Origin: Endozoicomonas euniceicola
GTDB lineage: Bacteria > Pseudomonadota > Gammaproteobacteria > Pseudomonadales > Endozoicomonadaceae
NCBI RefSeq assembly: GCF_025562755.1
Contig: NZ_CP103300.1
Coordinates: 496,001-560,000, forward strand
Direction of reading: 5' to 3'
Length of the DNA: 64,000 bases
The position numbers were made by a program, and so were the translations under genes. Of this stretch, positions 37,199 through 47,237 are shown piece after piece (the stretch's first letter is position 1; each line of letters begins with the position of its first letter). The notes under the pieces are model-generated. The model was not told the DNA's origin and ran no database searches. It saw only the letters and a program-made list of their open reading frames with translations.

Positions 37199-37909
37199 TC
37201 AGCCATCAGCCACTACCCGTAACGCCCCGGCCATAGCCAGTGGAGCCAGGCACAACCCTAAAACCAGCAGCGCCGCCATCCAGAGCAGATGACCGGTGTA
37301 AGGCATTCCGACCACGGCATTCCGTATGGCTCCGGTGCCAAAAATCAGAACCGGGATATAGAGCGGCAGTGACAACAGGGTTAACAGTACGCCGCCTCTC
37401 TGAACCCTGACCGTCAGTGCTGCCCCAATGCCTCCGGCAAGGCTCATCAAAGGTGTGCCCAGCAGCAGGCTCAACATGAGTGCAGGAAAGGCCTGAGCAG
37501 GCAAATGCAGCATCAGCCCCAGCAGGGGAGCCATCAGAATAAGAGCCACACCTGCCGTTAGCCAGTGTGCTGTCACTTTAGCCAGTACCAGCAACGGCAG
37601 GGGATGAGGCGACAATAACAGTTGATCCAGTGAACCGTCTTCCTGATCCCCCTTAAACAGGGAGTCCAGAGACAATAGCACGGCCAGTAGCGCACCTATC
37701 CAGACCACACCACCAGCCAGCTGAGACAACAGTTCCTCCTGCGGGGATATGCCCATGGGAAACAGGCTGGCCACCATCAGATAAAACGCCACCGGATTCA
37801 GGGTTTGACCGGGTGTGCGGAAAGCCAGAACCAGGTCACGGCGGATAAGCCCCATAAATGCCTGTCGCCCCAGCAAAGGGGCCTGTCGGGTCTCTCTGGA
37901 AGAATTCAC
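37199..37909 (-). CDS. ccmB: Heme exporter membrane subunit CcmB
   Basis: A 236-aa integral membrane protein with about six hydrophobic segments. It matches CcmB by the N-terminal RRDLVLAFRTPGQTLNPVAFYLMV, the cytoplasmic loop GDQEDGSLDQLLLSPHPLPLLVLAK and the GTGAIRN region. With CcmA it forms the ABC part of the CcmABCD complex that releases holo-CcmE during c-type cytochrome maturation. It overlaps ccmA by 4 bp (ATGA type) and so is translationally coupled. No ccmC, D, E, F, G or H follows, although these normally come next in the operon; the next gene downstream is on the opposite strand. Confidence 0.93.
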   Translation of the reverse strand: MNSSRETRQAPLLGRQAFMGLIRRDLVLAFRTPGQTLNPVAFYLMVASLFPMGISPQEELLSQLAGGVVWIGALLAVLLSLDSLFKGDQEDGSLDQLLLSPHPLPLLVLAKVTAHWLTAGVALILMAPLLGLMLHLPAQAFPALMLSLLLGTPLMSLAGGIGAALTVRVQRGGVLLTLLSLPLYIPVLIFGTGAIRNAVVGMPYTGHLLWMAALLVLGLCLAPLAMAGALRVVADG

Positions 37910-38595
37910 AGGAACACCTCCTCATCCTGATCATCTCCGACACCTTCAATAGCCTCTTCAATGGCATCAGCAAAGGAATAGTCATCCAGCCTGAGTGTGC
38001 GATGACTCCCCGACAATTCCGATAAACTCTGATGACTGGTAATAATGACCATGCCACCACTGGCAACATGTCTGGCCAGCTGTGTCTCCAGCCAGGCTAC
38101 CCCATGAAAATCAATGGCGGTAAAAGGCTCGTCCAGAATCCAGAGCGATGACTGACTGGCAAAGAGGTCAGCCAGCGCAACCCGCCGATGCTGACCAGCG
38201 GAGAGCTGCCCGCAAGGGGTGTCTTCATAGCCATTCAGGCTGACCTGTTGCAGTGCTGCCAACACCTGTTGCTGTGAATACTGTTCGTTTCGCAGGCTGG
38301 CACGCCATACAATGTTTTCCACCGGTGTCAGCTCTGCCTTTACAGCCGGTTTATGACCAAAGTAAAACGTAGACAGACGAAAGTCAGCGTAGACACTGGA
38401 CAGTTTTTTACCCTTCCAGAATATGTTTCCCTGATAATCACCGGACAGTCCGGCCAGAACCCTCAGCAGCGTTGTCTTGCCTGAACCGTTGGCTCCTTCA
38501 ATCTGTAGCAGTTCCCCGGGGGACAGCTTAACCGAGAGATTACGGAAGAGGCTTCGGTCGTCTCTTGCACATCCCAGTTTCACAAGTTCAAGCAA
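37906..38595 (-). CDS. ccmA: Cytochrome c biogenesis ATPase CcmA
   Basis: A 229-aa ABC ATPase with Walker A GANGSGKTT (about 34-42), signature LSAGQHRRVALA (about 130) and Walker B LWILDEPF (about 150), followed by a switch histidine in ITSHQ. CcmA hydrolyses ATP to release heme-loaded CcmE from CcmC in cytochrome c maturation. The C-terminus has an acidic tail (EEAIEGVGDDQDEEVFL) longer than usual. It is the first gene of a two-gene operon with ccmB. The 240 bp upstream hold the presumed promoter. Confidence 0.94.
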   Translation of the reverse strand: MLELVKLGCARDDRSLFRNLSVKLSPGELLQIEGANGSGKTTLLRVLAGLSGDYQGNIFWKGKKLSSVYADFRLSTFYFGHKPAVKAELTPVENIVWRASLRNEQYSQQQVLAALQQVSLNGYEDTPCGQLSAGQHRRVALADLFASQSSLWILDEPFTAIDFHGVAWLETQLARHVASGGMVIITSHQSLSELSGSHRTLRLDDYSFADAIEEAIEGVGDDQDEEVFL

Positions 38596-38834
38596 CTCGA
38601 CATCCTTTTATTTTCAAACATTATTCAGGTGCAGTTTTTATCTTTTTGACTTCGTAGCGGGGAAAACTCCCAAAAACCCCGGGCGGTCGGGAGTATATTC
38701 GTTAATACACCGATACAAATCAACAGACTACGGGTAAAAAGTCGCACCATAGCAGGGAAGAGTGGCGATAGTAAGAGAGTGCACAGGAAAGGTGTTGGCC
38801 GTTTCCCCTTCTTCCGGAAAGGCCGGTCGTTCTG

Positions 38835-39410
38835 TCAGTAAGAAAATCTACGGATTGGCTGGCATGGACCTGAACAGGGCAATTCTTGTTGCCAGTCAGG
38901 ATATTGCCAGCGTCCTTGTCTGCGTGGGTAGCCCCTGTCCTCGGGATCACGGTAATTATGCACAATCCTGGCTGTAAACCTGTCGCTATTGTTCATCTCA
39001 GGATCTCTTAGATCTATATAGTCTTGTTCCTGGCTGTCCTGATGATAACGCAGTATTTCAACTTGCCTCAAAGTCAGGTCGAGCTGCTCGTGAAACATTT
39101 CCCAGGCGACAGTTTTATATCTGTGTTCACTGCGAGGGATAATTAAAATGCTGAGCCTGGAATCCCTACGGAGAATATACATGTTTTCTATCCCTGCATT
39201 TACCAGTCCTTCGTAACCGAAATAGTTTAAATCGATTGATTTAAATAGCCTTTGTCCGCCAGGCTCCACCCTGATAAGAGATATAATGCCTGAATCCAAG
39301 TGTGTATTTTCTTCATCGAAAAATAAGTGATAATCGGAAGCTGAGGCTTTGATACAAGAAAAAAAAGACAGGCTGATAAAACAAAGGCAAATACCAATAA
39401 GTTTCTGCAT
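38835..39410 (-). CDS. Exported protein of unknown function
   Basis: A 191-aa product with a Sec signal peptide (MQKLIGICLCFISLSFFSCIKASA, cleavage after ASA; a lipoprotein reading at LSFFSC is less likely). The rest has no recognised domain: a beta-rich N-terminal half (YHLFFDEENTHLDSG...LIRV) and a charged, Arg/Pro-rich C-terminal end (RDPEDRGYPRRQGRW). It stands alone between ccmA and the glutamate dehydrogenase gene. The extreme 3' end may be frameshifted, since another open frame continues to 38720, but nothing decides this. Confidence 0.6.
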   Translation of the reverse strand: MQKLIGICLCFISLSFFSCIKASASDYHLFFDEENTHLDSGIISLIRVEPGGQRLFKSIDLNYFGYEGLVNAGIENMYILRRDSRLSILIIPRSEHRYKTVAWEMFHEQLDLTLRQVEILRYHQDSQEQDYIDLRDPEMNNSDRFTARIVHNYRDPEDRGYPRRQGRWQYPDWQQELPCSGPCQPIRRFSY

Positions 39411-39583
39411 AAGAAATTCCGTTAATGAAATAAGTTATTGTCTTAAATGCCTACCGTGAAGCATTCAGGCTTAATCGTCCATAACGAGGACTGCAGGGCA
39501 GTATTAAGTCCGACAGACATCCTTGATGCAGGGATCATAGTTTATTCAATCAAACTTGCCAGCTCACCCCGCTGAATATAAAC

Positions 39584-42500
39584 CTAATGGGGTTGGGCGG
39601 AGTGAATCGTTGCCTGGGCCAGATCCATCAATTCACGGTTCGCCACGGTGAACATAGCCATTTCTGATACGGAGGCATTGCGAATCTCTGCCAGCATACT
39701 TTGCCAGCGGACCACAAGGGCATTATGATTCATCATCCAGGCATCCAGTTGCTGAGCCAGACCATCGTCTGTATCCGAAGACCCGCTCAATAACGCGACC
39801 GTCAATGCCCGTTGCTGCCAGGTCAGTTCATCGCGAATACTATCCCGGGCCAGCGACTGCCAGTGGTTGGTGACTTCCAGACTTCCCAGCTCCTGACTGT
39901 ACCAGTTCAGGTCGAGTCGCTCGCCAATGGCAAAAAACATTCTGGCAACGTTTTCAATGGGTTTGCCGGTCTGGTCGGCAGCCTGAATAATGGGCAGGGA
40001 GCTCAGCAGATAACGTTGTCCACACACCAGCTTGGCAACATTCTCAGGAATCTGGTTGCCCGCCATCTGCTCAACTCTGGCATTGAGGTTTTCCCGTTCG
40101 GTGTCACTCAAATAGTCACCGAAGGATTCAATAAACTCCTGAATCAGTGGCCCGTACTGCTCAACGGTTTCTGCGGCCACCAGATCCTGACGCTTCAGGC
40201 GGATAAACCAGCGGCTGGCCCGGCGCACCAGTTTGATCATGGAGCCCATCAACTGCTGTTGCAGACTGCTGGACAGTTGATAATCCAGGGATTCAATCAG
40301 TTGCCAGTAGTCCTGAATACCAAAGACATCGCGGCTGACCAGAAATGCTCTGGCAATTTCCGGCGCATTGGCTCCGGTTGTCTGACGTACACGATGGACA
40401 TAAGTGATACCCATCATGTCGATCATGTGGTTGGCAATCTGGGTAGCAATGATTTCCCGGCGCAGCCGATGGTGGTTAATTTGCTCAGAAAACTGTTCAA
40501 CCAGCATTGGCGGGAAAGTGGTGTACAGCTCTTTGGACAGGTAATCTTCATTGATGACATCGGATGCTATCAGGCCTTCTTTCAGTTCAGCCTTGCTGTA
40601 GGAGATCAGCAGTGACAGCTCGGGTCGGGTCAGCCCCTGCCCGGCTCCACTGCGCTCTGCCAGCGCCTCGTTGTCTGGCAGGTATTCAATGCTTCGGTCC
40701 AGCTTGCCCTCACTTTCAAGGTAATCCATAAAACGCTTGTATTCATCCATCCGGTACCGGGCTTCAGACTCTGCCTGAGTAATGGACTGGGTCTGACGGT
40801 AGTTATTGAGTAACACCAGTCGTGCAACATCGTCCGTCATGGATTCAAGCAGCTGGTTGCGTTGTTTCATGGTCATATCACCATTGGAAACAATATCATT
40901 CAGCAAAATCTTGATATTTACTTCATGGTCGGAGCAGTCGACACCACCAGAGTTGTCAATAAAATCCGTATTCAGAGCCCCGCCCTGCAAGGCATACTCA
41001 ACGCGTCCTAGCTGGCTTAACCCGAGGTTCCCGCCCTCGCCTATGACTTTCGCCCTCAATTCGCAACCGTTGATACGCAACGGATCATTGGCCTTGTCGC
41101 CTACCTGAGCATGGCTTTCATTGATGGCTTTAACATAAGTGCCAATACCACCATTCCAGATCAGGTCAACCGGCGCACGCAATAATGATCGGATCAGTTC
41201 ATTCGGGGTAAGGCGGTTGGCTTTTATCCCAAACCGGTCCTTCATGGGCTGAGAGACCACTATGGACTTGGCATTCCGGGAAAACAGCCCTCCGCCCTCA
41301 GAAATCAGCTTACTGTCATAATCCTGCCAGCTCGACCTTGGCAGATTAAACAGCCTTTGTCTCTCTTGATAACTGCGGACCGGATCAGGATTCGGGTCAA
41401 TAAAGATATGCATGTGATTAAACGCCGCCACCATCTGTAACGTTTCAGACGACAGTAGGCCATTACCAAAAACGTCACCTGCCATATCCCCGATCCCGAT
41501 AACAGAGACATTATCCTGCTGAACATTGATACCCCGTTCACGGAAGTGACGCTGCACGGATACCCATGCCCCTTTTGCAGTAATGCCCATTTTCTTATGG
41601 TCGTAACCGGCACTGCCACCGGAAGCAAATGCGTCCTCCAGCCAGAAGTTATATTCCTGGGCAATGCTGTTGGCGATATCGGAAAAGGTGGCCGTTCCCT
41701 TATCCGCTGCAACCACCAGATAATAATCATTGTCATCGTAATACACGACAGATTCTGGATGAATCACTTCGTTATCTACCAGGTTGTCAGTGACATCCAG
41801 CAGCGCCCGGATAAAAATCTGATAGCAGGTAACACCCTCTTCCATCATCTCTTCACGGGTCGGATTCACGGGCATATGCTTGGGCGCAAAACCACCCTTG
41901 GCACCAACAGGTACAATCAGGGCATTCTTCACCTGCTGGGCTTTCACCAGTCCCAGTACTTCAGTGCGGTAGTCCTCTACCCGGTCAGACCAGCGTAACC
42001 CGCCGCGTGCCACCTTGCCGCCACGCAAATGCACACCTTCTACCCTGGGTGAATAAACAAAAATTTCATACAACGGCATAGGTTTGGGAATATCGGGAAT
42101 ATCACGGGGAGAAATTTTGAACGAGATATACGACTTAGGCTTACCTTCTTCATCCAGCTGGTAAAAATTGGTTCTCAGCGTCGCGGAAATAACAGTCTGG
42201 TAGCGACGAATAATTTTGTCTTCACTAAGAACCGTTACCTGATCCAGAGCTTCCAGAATAGACTGCTGTATCTGCTGCTGACGTGCCAGCCGCTGGGTTC
42301 GGGACAACGCCAGCTCAGGGTTAAAGCGTACCTCAAACAGTTCCAGCAGCTGCCGGGTAATCTCGATATTGTTGCACAGGGTTTCGGCAATATAAGTCTG
42401 GCTGAAACCCATGCGAATCTGTTTAATATAACGGGCATAACCCCGCAGCATGGCTACCTGACGCCAGTCCATACCCGCTGCGAGGACCAGCAGGTTAAAC

Positions 42501-44425
42501 CGGTCGTTTTCTGCCTCGCCAAACCATATTTTTTCAAACGCTTCCTTGAAGATGCTATCTACTTTCTGAATATTAGTGCTGACATTACTGTGAAAACTCA
42601 GCATAAAATCATGTATCCAGATCACCTCTTCATTGCTTTTATGAATCAGGAACGGATATTCACCAATCACCCGCAGACCAAGGTTCTCAATAATCGGAAT
42701 CTGGTCCGCCAGCGGCAGGGGCTCGACAAAATGATAGAGTTTGAAGTGAATCCGGTCAGGCGCATCATTTAATGACTGATAGAAACCCATGGAGAGCGGG
42801 TTGTCTTTATCAATACACTGAAAATGTTCAACATCGACGGCTGCCGCCTCTGGTGCAAACGCCTCCCGGTAAGCCGCAGAAAAACCATTACCATAGAGAG
42901 AGATCAACTGGTTGCCTTTCACCTCGCCATGGGACTCCAGGATAGTAGCCCTGACTTCATCCTCCCAGGAGCTGGCAGCCAGAATGAGCTCATCATTAAT
43001 CGCATTCGGGCTAAACTCAACCCGGTTACGCAGCTTGAAATTGAAGTGAACCCGGGCAAGAACAGATTCAGAAAAATACGTCGTAAACTCCGAATCAACG
43101 GATTGCAAATGATGGCAGAGTATTGTCTCCATCCGCCTGCGCAACTCAGTGCTGTAAACCTCCCTGGGTACAAACACCAGAGCCGAACAGAAAGGGCCAT
43201 AGGGGTCCTGCCGGATAAACAGCTTGATCTGTTTGCGCTCCTGAATGCGCAAAATCTCCATAACCGTTTGAAACAGTTCGTTGCTGGGCGTCTGAAACAG
43301 TTCGTCCCGTGGAAAAACTTCCAGAATCTGCTCAAGTTCCTTGCCATGATGGCTTTTACGCCCCAGTCCGGACTGCGCAAAAATATTGGTCACTTTACTG
43401 GAAATATAAGGAATACGGAACGGACTCTGGCGATAAACAGGCGAGGTATACAGGCCAACAATTCTGGCCTCTCCAACAACAGAGCCATCTTCGGCAAACT
43501 GCCGCACAGTTATGAAGTCAGGGTAGGCCGGACGGTGAACCGTTGAACGAACGCTGGCCTTGGAGAATGATAGCGCTTCTGTCTGTTCAAAGAAGTCATG
43601 CTCAATAAAAGGTTCCAGGTCGAGCTGTCCGATGCTCCCCTGATGATTGATTTTCAGCAAGCCCAGCAACGATTCGGAAGGGCGGATGATCTGTTTTTTA
43701 CCTGACTGCTCAATCACCTTCAGCTCTTCATAACCAAGAAAGGTGAACTTGTTATCCAGCAGCCAGCCCAGAAAGTTCTGAACTTCCTTTGCCCGGTCAC
43801 CTGTGAGGGTGGCTGCCAGCTGCCTGATGCGGTCACAGGTAGGAATGTAATCCTCAACGACCCTGGAAACATCTGCCATAATGGCGTAGATTTGCTCCCG
43901 AATAACTTCCAGCTCTTCATCCTTTTCCTGGCGATCAATTTCTACATAGATGATGGCTTCCTTACAGGCAGCGGCTTCAGCACCCTCTTCAACACGATCG
44001 TCAAACACCATCTGATGGTGTTCATCACGGCGCGACTGCAAAACCGTATTCCTGAGATTGTGAATCACCACACCACGCTCATTCAGCTTCATCCTTAAGG
44101 AGTCGACCAGAAACGGCATATCCCGGTGGATTATACGAATGACCGTATGAGTGGAGTGCCAGCCGTGGTGGGGGTAGTCAGGATTCAGAACTTCTATTTC
44201 GGGCTGTTCCGGATCGTGATACTGCAAAAACTTCCAGAAAGACAAGGTTGAGCCGAGCAGATCCCGACGCTTATGCCCCATCAGATCCTGCCGGGTATCC
44301 ATGGAGTAGTACTGGTAAACAAAAGGTTTCAGGGTGTTGTATTGTTGTGCGGGAATCTGGGGAGCTAACTCATCCAGTATTTTATTCAGGGTTTCCTTAC
44401 GCTCCTGGCTGTCTCGCTGACCCAT
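39584..44425 (-). CDS. gdhB: NAD-specific glutamate dehydrogenase, large (180-kDa) class
   Basis: A 1613-aa enzyme converting L-glutamate and NAD+ to 2-oxoglutarate, ammonia and NADH in glutamate catabolism. Its length equals that of the Pseudomonas GdhB/Streptomyces class (about 1600-1650). The N-terminal ~700 residues are the ACT-like regulatory part. The catalytic core begins near 805 with GGLRWSDRVEDYRTEVLGLV and VKNALIVPVGAKGGF, which hold the substrate-binding lysines, followed by the nucleotide-binding region (VSVIGIGDMAGDVFGNGLL, near 970). The C-terminal helical domain runs to the end. No frameshift was seen. Its start faces the moxR operon across 342 bp. Confidence 0.96.
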   Translation of the reverse strand: MGQRDSQERKETLNKILDELAPQIPAQQYNTLKPFVYQYYSMDTRQDLMGHKRRDLLGSTLSFWKFLQYHDPEQPEIEVLNPDYPHHGWHSTHTVIRIIHRDMPFLVDSLRMKLNERGVVIHNLRNTVLQSRRDEHHQMVFDDRVEEGAEAAACKEAIIYVEIDRQEKDEELEVIREQIYAIMADVSRVVEDYIPTCDRIRQLAATLTGDRAKEVQNFLGWLLDNKFTFLGYEELKVIEQSGKKQIIRPSESLLGLLKINHQGSIGQLDLEPFIEHDFFEQTEALSFSKASVRSTVHRPAYPDFITVRQFAEDGSVVGEARIVGLYTSPVYRQSPFRIPYISSKVTNIFAQSGLGRKSHHGKELEQILEVFPRDELFQTPSNELFQTVMEILRIQERKQIKLFIRQDPYGPFCSALVFVPREVYSTELRRRMETILCHHLQSVDSEFTTYFSESVLARVHFNFKLRNRVEFSPNAINDELILAASSWEDEVRATILESHGEVKGNQLISLYGNGFSAAYREAFAPEAAAVDVEHFQCIDKDNPLSMGFYQSLNDAPDRIHFKLYHFVEPLPLADQIPIIENLGLRVIGEYPFLIHKSNEEVIWIHDFMLSFHSNVSTNIQKVDSIFKEAFEKIWFGEAENDRFNLLVLAAGMDWRQVAMLRGYARYIKQIRMGFSQTYIAETLCNNIEITRQLLELFEVRFNPELALSRTQRLARQQQIQQSILEALDQVTVLSEDKIIRRYQTVISATLRTNFYQLDEEGKPKSYISFKISPRDIPDIPKPMPLYEIFVYSPRVEGVHLRGGKVARGGLRWSDRVEDYRTEVLGLVKAQQVKNALIVPVGAKGGFAPKHMPVNPTREEMMEEGVTCYQIFIRALLDVTDNLVDNEVIHPESVVYYDDNDYYLVVAADKGTATFSDIANSIAQEYNFWLEDAFASGGSAGYDHKKMGITAKGAWVSVQRHFRERGINVQQDNVSVIGIGDMAGDVFGNGLLSSETLQMVAAFNHMHIFIDPNPDPVRSYQERQRLFNLPRSSWQDYDSKLISEGGGLFSRNAKSIVVSQPMKDRFGIKANRLTPNELIRSLLRAPVDLIWNGGIGTYVKAINESHAQVGDKANDPLRINGCELRAKVIGEGGNLGLSQLGRVEYALQGGALNTDFIDNSGGVDCSDHEVNIKILLNDIVSNGDMTMKQRNQLLESMTDDVARLVLLNNYRQTQSITQAESEARYRMDEYKRFMDYLESEGKLDRSIEYLPDNEALAERSGAGQGLTRPELSLLISYSKAELKEGLIASDVINEDYLSKELYTTFPPMLVEQFSEQINHHRLRREIIATQIANHMIDMMGITYVHRVRQTTGANAPEIARAFLVSRDVFGIQDYWQLIESLDYQLSSSLQQQLMGSMIKLVRRASRWFIRLKRQDLVAAETVEQYGPLIQEFIESFGDYLSDTERENLNARVEQMAGNQIPENVAKLVCGQRYLLSSLPIIQAADQTGKPIENVARMFFAIGERLDLNWYSQELGSLEVTNHWQSLARDSIRDELTWQQRALTVALLSGSSDTDDGLAQQLDAWMMNHNALVVRWQSMLAEIRNASVSEMAMFTVANRELMDLAQATIHSAQPH

Positions 44426-44767
44426 GCTAGAATCTCCGGGGGCAAAAGCGGTATCTTGATAGTGAGCAGGGTCAGAGTATCCGCTTTGTGCAAGGGAGTT
44501 GTCAGCGTTATGCCATCATCGGCTGATAAACTAGACCATTGCGGTCACTGAACCTATATTACTGAACTATAGAAAAAGACAGCCTGCTTCGCCTGATGGA
44601 TCAAGCCCCTCAGCCACTTGCTATCAGTTAAAAGCGTCCGCTGGTCTGTCTGAATCATTTATTGCAGAATAATCTTCTGCAAAATAAATCCCGTGCCGGG
44701 CAGGGACGTCCCTGATCACTCCGACGCTAAAAAGTTTTATGGCAAATAAACTGGGACAGAACAATTT
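44426..44767. other. Divergent intergenic region gdhB / moxR operon
   Basis: A 342-bp region without a supported gene. It must contain the promoters of gdhB (minus) and the moxR-bat operon (plus). No clear -35/-10 pair or operator could be picked out by eye, and the moxR ribosome site (GGGACAG before the ATG) is weak. Confidence 0.5.
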
Positions 44768-45730
44768 ATGTCTGCACAAAACGTTCTGAATGAACTGAAA
44801 GAGTATCTCTGTAGTTGCATTATTGGTCAGGAACATCTGGTCAACCGTCTGCTGATTACCCTTCTGGCCGATGGTCATCTTCTGGTTGAAGGTGCACCCG
44901 GACTGGCAAAGACCCGGGCCATAAAAGTCCTGGCAGAAGGACTTGAAGCCAGCTTCCATCGTATCCAGTTCACACCGGACCTGCTACCCGCCGACGTCAC
45001 CGGCACCGATATCTACACCCCCGAAGACGGTAGTTTTCGTTTCCAGCCAGGCCCGATATTCCACAACCTGGTGCTGGCCGATGAAATCAACCGGGCACCC
45101 GCCAAAGTGCAGTCAGCCCTGTTGGAAGCCATGGGAGAAAGACAGGTCAGTATTGGCCGCAAAACCTATCCCCTACCCAGAGTCTTTATGGTAATGGCCA
45201 CCCAGAACCCCATTGAGCAGGAAGGCACTTACCCATTGCCGGAAGCCCAGCTTGACCGCTTCCTGATGCATGTAAAAGTGGAATACCCGGATGTTTCAGC
45301 AGAACGGCAGATTCTCAGGCTGGCACGTGGTGAAGCCATGCAACAGCAACCTGACAAACCTTCCCAGCAGCTGACCAAGGGGAATGTTCTGGAAGCCCGA
45401 CAGAACGTGCTGGCCATGCACATGGAACCCGTGGTTGAAGAGTATATCGTGCAACTGGTCAACGCCTCCCGGCACCCTTCATTATACGGAGAGCGTCTTG
45501 CAGGCTGGCTGGACTACGGGGCCAGCCCTCGTGGAACCATTGCCCTGGATCGCTGCGCCCGCGCCCATGCCTGGCTGGCAGGCAGAGACTTTGTCAGCCC
45601 GGACGATGTTCAGGCTGTGGTACATGACGTATTCCGCCACCGGCTGCTCTTAACCTTTGAAGCGGAAGCTGAGGGTAAGGATGCTGACCAGATTATTGAT
45701 CAATTGTTAAATTTGGTGCCGGTCGCATGA
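44768..45730 (+). CDS. MoxR-family AAA+ ATPase
   Basis: A 320-aa AAA+ ATPase with Walker A GAPGLAKTRA (about 40-50), Walker B VLADEINRA (about 107), sensor motif ATQNPIEQEGTYPLPEAQLDRF, and the C-terminal AAA lid (ASPRGTIALDRCARAHA...FVSPDDVQAVVHDVFRHRL). MoxR proteins act as chaperone-like ATPases with the von Willebrand factor A proteins encoded next to them, which is exactly the arrangement here. First gene of the six-gene moxR-bat operon; the next gene starts 61 bp on. Confidence 0.94.
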   Translation: MSAQNVLNELKEYLCSCIIGQEHLVNRLLITLLADGHLLVEGAPGLAKTRAIKVLAEGLEASFHRIQFTPDLLPADVTGTDIYTPEDGSFRFQPGPIFHNLVLADEINRAPAKVQSALLEAMGERQVSIGRKTYPLPRVFMVMATQNPIEQEGTYPLPEAQLDRFLMHVKVEYPDVSAERQILRLARGEAMQQQPDKPSQQLTKGNVLEARQNVLAMHMEPVVEEYIVQLVNASRHPSLYGERLAGWLDYGASPRGTIALDRCARAHAWLAGRDFVSPDDVQAVVHDVFRHRLLLTFEAEAEGKDADQIIDQLLNLVPVA

Positions 45731-45791
45731 ATCGGGCAAAAAATTATCGGGCAAAAAATAGTACAGCGAAGGGTAGGAGTATTAACGCATA

Positions 45792-46739
45792 ATGAGTGGA
45801 GCCTACTCAGACCTGAAAGAGCTGGTTGGATTGCGCTTCAAGGCCAGAGACCTGGCACTGTTCAAGCATAACCGCTCACGCAGCCTGCTGGCTGGCACAG
45901 GCATTTCGCCCTTTAAAGGCCGTGGCGTCGACTTTGAAGAAGTTCGTGCCTATCAGCACGGTGATGATATCCGTTCCATCGACTGGCGGGTAACCGCCAG
46001 ACGCAGCAAGCCTCATACCAAAGTGTTTCGGGAAGAACGCGAGCGGCCGGTACTGATACTGCTGGACCAAAGCCACAGTCTGTTCTTTGGCAGCCGCCTC
46101 AACTTCAAGTCAGTCACCGCAGCCGAGGCATGCAGCCTGCTGGCATGGGCAACACTGAACCATGGTGACCGGATTGGCGGTGTTGTCTTCAACGAAGAAT
46201 CGCTCAGCGAAATTCGCCCAAAACGTTCCAAACAGACACTGATGCATCTGTTGAAACAAGCCAGTGAACATAATCAGTCTCTGCGGGCAAAATCCATACC
46301 TGCATCACTTTCCTCTGCCAGTGGTGGTTATCTGGCAAAAGCCCTGCGCCACGCGCGCAGAGTTTCGCACCCGGGTAGCCATATATTTGTGATCAGTGAT
46401 TTTGCCCAGCACAACGAAGAAGCCCTGCGCCATTTCTCCCGCTTGTCCAGACATTGTGAAATGATGGCTGTTCACATATCGGACCCGATGGAGGCCGAAC
46501 TGCCCCGACCCGGCCGTTACGACATCACCAATGGCGTCCATCGTCAGACCATCGAAACCCGGGCGGGCAAGGTCAGACAAAACTACCGGCAGCAGTATGA
46601 GCAGCACACCAGTAACCTGAAAGAGCAGTTCTCCAGCCTGAAAATACCCTTTATACAGCTACAAACAGACCTTGATACCTCGGCGCAACTACTAGAGCAT
46701 TTCGGCTCGGCCAGAAGCCGGCAGGGAGCGAGAGGTTAA
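45792..46739 (+). CDS. DUF58 domain protein
   Basis: A 315-aa cytoplasmic protein with the DUF58 signature GRGVDFEEVRAYQHGDDIRSIDW (about 43-65) and a VWA-like fold. The putative metal site DQSHS (about 92-96) keeps the D-x-S-x-S pattern. DUF58 proteins are constant partners of MoxR ATPases and are thought to link the ATPase to the membrane VWA proteins. No membrane segment is seen. The preceding gap contains a second in-frame-looking aaaaaatt repeat but no gene. Confidence 0.92.
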   Translation: MSGAYSDLKELVGLRFKARDLALFKHNRSRSLLAGTGISPFKGRGVDFEEVRAYQHGDDIRSIDWRVTARRSKPHTKVFREERERPVLILLDQSHSLFFGSRLNFKSVTAAEACSLLAWATLNHGDRIGGVVFNEESLSEIRPKRSKQTLMHLLKQASEHNQSLRAKSIPASLSSASGGYLAKALRHARRVSHPGSHIFVISDFAQHNEEALRHFSRLSRHCEMMAVHISDPMEAELPRPGRYDITNGVHRQTIETRAGKVRQNYRQQYEQHTSNLKEQFSSLKIPFIQLQTDLDTSAQLLEHFGSARSRQGARG

Positions 46740-46745
46740 CAGATT

Positions 46746-47237
46746 ATGGAGATGCAAAACCCACTGGATCAACTTCGCCCTAACCACCTGCCCGACCCGG
46801 TCAGCTGGTGGCCACCGGCCCCGGGCTGGTGGCTGAGCGGTTTGCTGATTGTGCTGGTGATCACCGCTGTCGTTTACTTTACCGTGAAGGCTATTCGCAA
46901 AAGCCGCTACCGTCGACAGGCAGCAAGAGCCAGCCAGAAGCTACTGACAGAGTTTCAACAACACGGCGACGAACGTCGGTTTATTAACGCCTGCAACCGT
47001 CTGTTGAAACAAACGGCATTACTGGCTTATCCCCATGAGCCGGTGGCCCGGTTACACGGCAAAGAATGGCAACAGTTTCTTGCCGACAAAAGTGGTAACA
47101 AAGGCTTTCTTCAGGGCGCTGGCGCTGTCCTGGGCGACAGCCGCTACCGGAAAGAACAATTTTTGGAAAAAAATGCTTTGGAAGTGAATGCCCTGCATTC
47201 CATGACCTTAAGCTGGATCAAAAAACACCATGCTTGA
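46746..47237 (+). CDS. DUF4381 domain membrane protein
   Basis: A 163-aa protein with one N-terminal transmembrane segment (about 28-50, WWLSGLLIVLVITAVVYFTV) preceded by the family stretch LRPNHLPDPVSWWPPAPGWW, and a basic helical cytoplasmic domain. It starts 6 bp after the DUF58 stop with a GAGAGG ribosome site and overlaps the next gene by 8 bp. Its role in the moxR-bat operon is unknown; it is probably a membrane anchor of the complex. Confidence 0.9.
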   Translation: MEMQNPLDQLRPNHLPDPVSWWPPAPGWWLSGLLIVLVITAVVYFTVKAIRKSRYRRQAARASQKLLTEFQQHGDERRFINACNRLLKQTALLAYPHEPVARLHGKEWQQFLADKSGNKGFLQGAGAVLGDSRYRKEQFLEKNALEVNALHSMTLSWIKKHHA

